Positions 12,301 to 18,300 of a stretch of 64,000 bases of DNA are shown piece by piece. The position numbers were made by a program, and so were the translations under genes. Positions within the stretch are counted from its first letter, which is position 1. Every line of letters begins with the position of its first letter. The DNA comes from Incurvaria masculella (taxonomy: Eukaryota > Arthropoda > Insecta > Lepidoptera > Incurvariidae), in assembly GCA_946894095.1 (NCBI GenBank), contig OX335665.1, positions 8,194,001-8,258,000 on the forward strand. The letters run 5' to 3'. Below the pieces are notes generated by a model. It saw only the letters and a list, made by a program, of their open reading frames with translations. It was not told where the DNA came from and did no database searches.

Positions 12301-15300
12301 AATAAATGTGGCCGCTGCCTTAGATGAAAATCTAAGGCCGCTGCGCCGTTTCGAACTTGAGAGTTTGAGTTCATTTATGAGATCTACTAAAAAAATGTTT
12401 CTGTGACTGGACATGGATGGCTAATATCCCATCAACCGTCATGATATTAGTCTACATCACATATCTCTTTATGAGCACTAGATGGAAAAAACGGACAATT
12501 TCAAATTCAAAAGTAGCAACGATTTTTAGTGAAATTGAACTCAAATTGCGATTTGACAGCGCAGAATGTATTAAACTGACAGATCATATCGCAGTTGCAA
12601 TCGCTGATGCAAGTCGCGAAATTTATGTGCTCGCACTGCCGAGCCGAACATCCGGCCGGGCAGTCAATGCTCTGAGTAGAGACTCATCTTCTTGGAACTC
12701 AAATAAGACACATGCGTTAAAGCTTCTCTTCTATCGGTGTCCGGCGACCTACTTTTTTTCGTTAATAAAACATCCGTTATGTACTACTCATAATTCCACG
12801 AAATGTGATTGTACTGTCTTGTACGTGTTAAAAGTTTGGTAAACTATCTTTTTACAGTGAAGCAAACTTTACTCTGGTCTTCTTTTTAGGTCTGCGGCTA
12901 TCCAGAAAAGTTGAGAGATAAAATTCAAAATTCAAATCAATGATAACTTAAAAATCAAAATACCTTGTGAAGCAGTGCAGCCGTTATCTGAGATCACAAC
13001 ACATCTCTGAAACAAAAGTAATATCGTCTTATTTTTTATTTTGACTTGCGTTGACCAAAGCTGTGCAAGAACAACAAAGCTGTTATGACTCATTTAATTA
13101 AAGTAAATTGTCATTTTTGCACATCTATCCATTTCATATCTACGCGGTTTGATCGGCCGGCCAAATACCAGCTGTGCATTTCTTGTTCTCATGCAAAAGA
13201 ACAGCTTCTAGGGACCCACGCTGCTCGCTGAGTGGACGCCCAGACTCTACGTGCTTGCCAGGCAACGATCATGGTCCACCCTTGCAACTGACAGCATGTC
13301 CCATCCGCCAACGATTTCACGAAGAGACAGCTGAGTTAATTACGTGTTCAAACACGTCACTTTTAGTGAATCGCATGGAGTTACTTCCATAGTGTTCATA
13401 CTAAGCGACGTGTTTGATCATACGTTGACGTTGATTTAGATGTTTTGTCCTTTCGTGCACTCGATCCTAAATGTTGATGACCGAGGGCCGAAGCCGACAA
13501 TCGGCTAACCACAACTCAAGAAGATACAAGTAAGAATTTCTAAGAATTATGCTTACACTGGAGGAAGGATCAAACTCCTGACCGCTCGGACAGAACAGCT
13601 GCATGGCCGTACCACCGGTGCACATGTAGAACGAATCGCAAAGCGTGGGATGGGGGACTTGACCGAAGAATCCTGGCGCACATATAGGGGGTGCCGCAGT
13701 CGTCACTTCCGGCTCCGAGGTAATTTCATCAGGCCTCGATGTGGCTAGGTCGGGTTCCGACGTTGGTGATTCTGTCGATCAAATCGAAGAAATTCGTATA
13801 GAGTTTCGGCATTATTTGGGTCTACAATATATTTATGCTCGAAAAGTTAATGTGCAATAATACCTGACTCTTCGCTATCGAGATCACCGTCTTCGGATGA
13901 TTCATCTGAAAGAACACAATTGTTTTTTTAAACACATTTTACTTATTGCCTTGTCTCTAGTTCATTGTTATTTTATCAAATAACAACGAAACAAACTATA
14001 ATATCTATACACAAAAATACAAAATAATTACCATTTAATAATTCCGTAGTTAAATTGGGTGAACATGACATAACAAATATTTTTTTTTCTAAATATTTGT
14101 AACATATCGAAAATCCTTAATAATACTTACCATGCGTCAATATTCATGGCCCGAGTCGCTTAGAAGAGAAATAGGCAAGTTGGTAAGCAAACTCTACCAA
14201 GAAAAAGTTAATGAACGGACCATAGCTTTGTGTCAAAGATCAGGCATCTAAAATCAAGGATACGGCTTTTTCTTTAGTTAGTTGAAATGTGCAAGTGCAC
14301 TTTAAGAAAAACCGTAGGCCCCTTTTTAGGTTGTAGGGTTGAAAATGCCAGGTTGGTATCATTGATACCATTCAATGTAAGATGCTCGACGCGGTAGAAA
14401 AAAAATGTCCGTCTTTACCATATTCCGTTACCATCTCTAGATCAAAGTAGATATGCACCTAGTCCTTTCGGGAAAGTGGTATGACAGGCTAATATCAGTA
14501 CATTTAGCCATCCTTATCAGTTTTAATTAAAAAATCCCTTTCGAGCGGACACGGTACAGATATTATTACAATACAGGACTTCATGATCAATGGAATATAA
14601 ACTAGACACAGTTATGAGTTGGATGGTATGAAATATGTGTGGTTTAAAATATGACATTTTGAAAGTGATTACAGATGATGGTTTAGTTTGTTCAGCACCG
14701 GATGATTATGTCGGATGTTATTACGAGCCATGCTTTGGTTTTAGTTGAGTTAGTGTATGAGTTAGTAACGTTAGTTTAGACTTTGATGTGATACGTTCAG
14801 CTCTGGTTTTAAGATTTTACGAGTGATCACACAGCAGTTACAAATATCGTTATTTGACTATTGTTAGTTTAAGTTTTCCATGCAAAAGCTTTTGATAGCG
14901 TTGCCTTTTGGCTGCGATGCACAGAAAGACATTTCAAAACACGATCTACCTTCATAATATTCGTAATCAGATCCATCTGTGCTTGGCATTGGCTTAGGAG
15001 GCACTACTGGCTCTTTTGTCAAACATTTCATATCACTGGAGAAGTCGCAGATTTTTGCCTCGGGATTAAAGTAAAGGCCTTCCGGGCAGGTCTGTGAGAC
15101 TTCGGCGCCATCTTGGCAGCGCAAGAATTTGGTGCAATCGCTGGGGTCGGGCCAGTATTCCGTCGTAAACGTGCACTTCGCACATCTGTTCTCAGGCAAC
15201 GGGTATTGTTGTGTCGAATCCCCTGTGGGACAGTTTTTGTTTTGGAACTGTAATACCGTTTTCAAGAGGATCAAGGTAGCAATTGCATGTTAAGTAAGTC

Positions 15301-18300
15301 CGATCGGATTTTCCGGAAGCTAATAATATATTTTTGACATTTAAAGGTTTAAATTGCGTGTTACGAAAGGCAGTATGTAGTAAGGACGTTGCTCCGTCAG
15401 TTTTACCGGAATGAGTTTATTATTTCTTATTACCTCTTCCACACAATAAATTATATCTGTGAAAGGCGAAAAACAATTTAATAGTCATCGACGATTATGT
15501 CTATGTAAATAGTAATAAACTCTTTTAAAGTCTTCTCTTATTAAATAATTCAAACTGTTGTCATTTATATAAATATATTAGTTCTTCCTTTTCCTGGCAC
15601 TGGGCTTATAGTTCTACTTTTAGGGACAACGTAGCTCATTCGATATTCATATTTAGTAACCACATTCTATACGTAACTCGATATGATTTCGTGCAAAGAG
15701 TTTTGTTGCTTCAATTATTCCAATTAAGCCAATTGGCTTAAGATGGAGTTATTATTTCTGTTTCCGGAATTGGAATTGATTGAAAAAAAAAACGGGAGTT
15801 GTTGATTGCAAACGGGAGTTGTTGATTGCAAAAAATCAGTTTGAAGATTTTTTGTTCATCGGATAATGTTTGGATTATAATTATGTAATTGTTGGTAATT
15901 CAGATGTTATAGTCGCATCTTTGTTGTATCTGAGGGTGTGGTGGGTGTTTTTGATTAATTTCTCGATCCTAAAAATAGAGTCGCTACTTGCGTCGATGAG
16001 GTGGTGGATAATTTGACAAGATTTGTCACCTTGCCAGGTCGTTTGTTGACTCACCGGGAGTTGTTGCTGCCGGCTCAGTAGTCTCTGTTGATGGATCCGT
16101 GATGGCAGATGTCGGTTGAGTTGTGGTCGTTGGAGGTTCAGTTGAGGTGGCGGTGGGTTGAATGGTGGTTGTTGAAGGCTCGGTTGGGTTAGTTGTGGGT
16201 GGAGCGGTTGTCGTTGAAGTTTCAGTTGGGGTCGTAGTTGGTTGATTTGTGGTCGTTGGAGGTTCGGTTGGGGTATTGGTAGTGGTGGGTTCAGTAATAA
16301 TCGTTGGAGGTTCAGTTGGGGTAGTAGTGGGTTGATTTGTGGTCGTTGGAGGTTCGGTTGGAGTAGTGGTAGTTGTGGGTTCAGTAGTAGTAGTTGGCGG
16401 TTCAGTTGGGGTAGTAGTGGGTTCATCTGTTGTTGTTGGAGGTTCGGTTGGGGTAGTGGTAGTTATGGCTTCAGTAGTAGTCGTTGGAGGCTCAGTTGGG
16501 GTAGTAGTGGGTTCATCTGTAGTTGTTGGAGGTTCGGTTGGGGTATTGGTAGTGGTGGGTTCAGTAATAGTCGTTGAAGGTTCAGTTGGGGTAGTAGTGG
16601 GTTGATTTGTGGTCGTTGGAGGTTCGGTTGGGGTATTGGTAGTGGTGGGTTCAGTAATAATCGTTGGAGGTTCAGTTGGGGTAGTAGTGGGTTGATTTGT
16701 GGTCGTTGGAGGTTCGGTTGGAGTAGTGGTAGTTGTGGGTTCAGTAGTAGTAGTTGGCGGTTCAGTTGGGGTAGTAGTGGGTTCATCTGTTGTTGTTGGA
16801 GGTTCGGTTGGGGTAGTGGTAGTTATGGCTTCAGTAGTAGTCGTTGGAGGCTCAGTTGGGGTAGTGGTAGTGGTGAGTTCAGTAGTAGTTGTTGGAGGTT
16901 CTGTTGGGGTATTAGTGGGTTGATTTGTGGTTGTTGGAGGTTCGGTTGGGGTAGTGGTAATTATGGCTTCAGTAGTAGTCGTTGGCGGCTCAGTTGGGGT
17001 AGTAGTAGGTTGATTTGTGGTCGTTGGAGGTTCGGTTGGGGTATTGGTAGTTGTGGGTTCAGTAATAATCGTTGGAGGTTCAGTTGGGGTAGTAGTGGGT
17101 TGATTTGTGGTCGTTGGAGGTTCGGTTGGAGTAGTGGTAGTTGTGGGTTCAGTAGTAGTAGTTGGCGGTTCAGTTGGGGTAGTAGTGGGTTCATCTGTTG
17201 TTGTTGGAGGTTCGGTTGGGGTGGTGGTAGTTATGGCTTCAGTAGTAGTCGTTGGAGGCTCAGTTGGGGTAGTGGTAGTGGTGAGTTCAGTAGTAGTTGT
17301 TGGAGGTTCTGTTGGGGTATTAGTGGGTTGATTTGTGGTTGTTGGAGGTTCGGTTGGGGTAGTGGTAATTATGGCTTCAGTAGTAGTCGTTGGCGGCTCA
17401 GTTGGGGTAGTAGTAGGTTGATTTGTGGTGGTTGGAGGTTCAGTTGGGGTATTGGTAGTGGTGGGTTCAGTAGTAGTCGTTGGAGGCTCAGTTGGGGTAG
17501 TAGTGGGTTGATTTGTGGTCGTTGGAGGTTCGGTTGGAGTAGTGGTAGTTATGGCTTCAGTAGTAGTCGTTGGAGGCTCAGTTGGGGTAGTAGTGGGTTG
17601 ATTTGTGGTCGTTGGAGGTTCGGTTGGAGTAGTGGTAGTTGTGGGTTCAGTGGTAGTTGTTGGAGGTTCGGGTGGCGTAGTAGTGGGTTGATTTGTGGTT
17701 GTTGGTGATTCGGTTGGAGTAGCTATGGGTGCAATAGTAATCGTTGGATTATCAGTTGGTATAGTGGTGGGTTGATCGGTTGTCGTTGACGGTTCACTTG
17801 GGGTAGTGGTAGGTTTATTTGTGGTTGTTGGTGGTTCGGTTGGAGTAGTGGTAACTTTGGGTTCAGTAGTAGTAGTGGTTGTCGATGAAGGTTGATCGGT
17901 GGTCGTTGGGGGTTGAGTGGTGATCGTTGTGGGCTCTGTGGTTGTCGTTGTTTGCGTAGTCGTGGTTGTAGGTCGATTCGTCGTCGTTTTATCTTGGCAT
18001 CCCGCGTTCTGAGGCCAGTCACATATCTGAAACATTTAAGTCGTAGAATCAAACGGGTATTTATCAGTGTTGAGCGTTGGTAGAAAGGGGACGGAGGGAC
18101 AGCGTTATGCAGCATTCTCTATGGTAGAGACGAAAGAACACAGAGCTAGACCCTACATCCCTTCGGAGTTGAAGGCTCTCTAAATTCAGGAATACATTGG
18201 GGTCTTCGACTAGACGCACGGCACGACGCTGTATCGAGTCGGAGGCAAGCGGGTATTGGTATAGCAACTTTTTTATGTAACTAAGTGGACATGGATGGCT

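Noticed and set aside
12417..12842. 141-codon plus-strand ATG frame
   Set aside because: It runs through a SINE fragment and ordinary intron; no recognised domain, not repeated in other cassettes.
15222..15247. Acceptor TTACAG at 15248 for the CBM14 no. 3 exon
   Set aside because: It would need a phase-0 donor from the mucin exon, which has none of quality; the acceptor at 15222 fits the strong phase-1 donor GTGAGT.
16602..17708. 368-codon plus-strand frame, Gly/Trp/Arg/Ser-rich
   Set aside because: Exact antisense of the Thr/Pro mucin repeat; the frame stays open only because the repeat lacks stop codons in that phase. The splice-linked sense frame with CBM14 ends is the real one.
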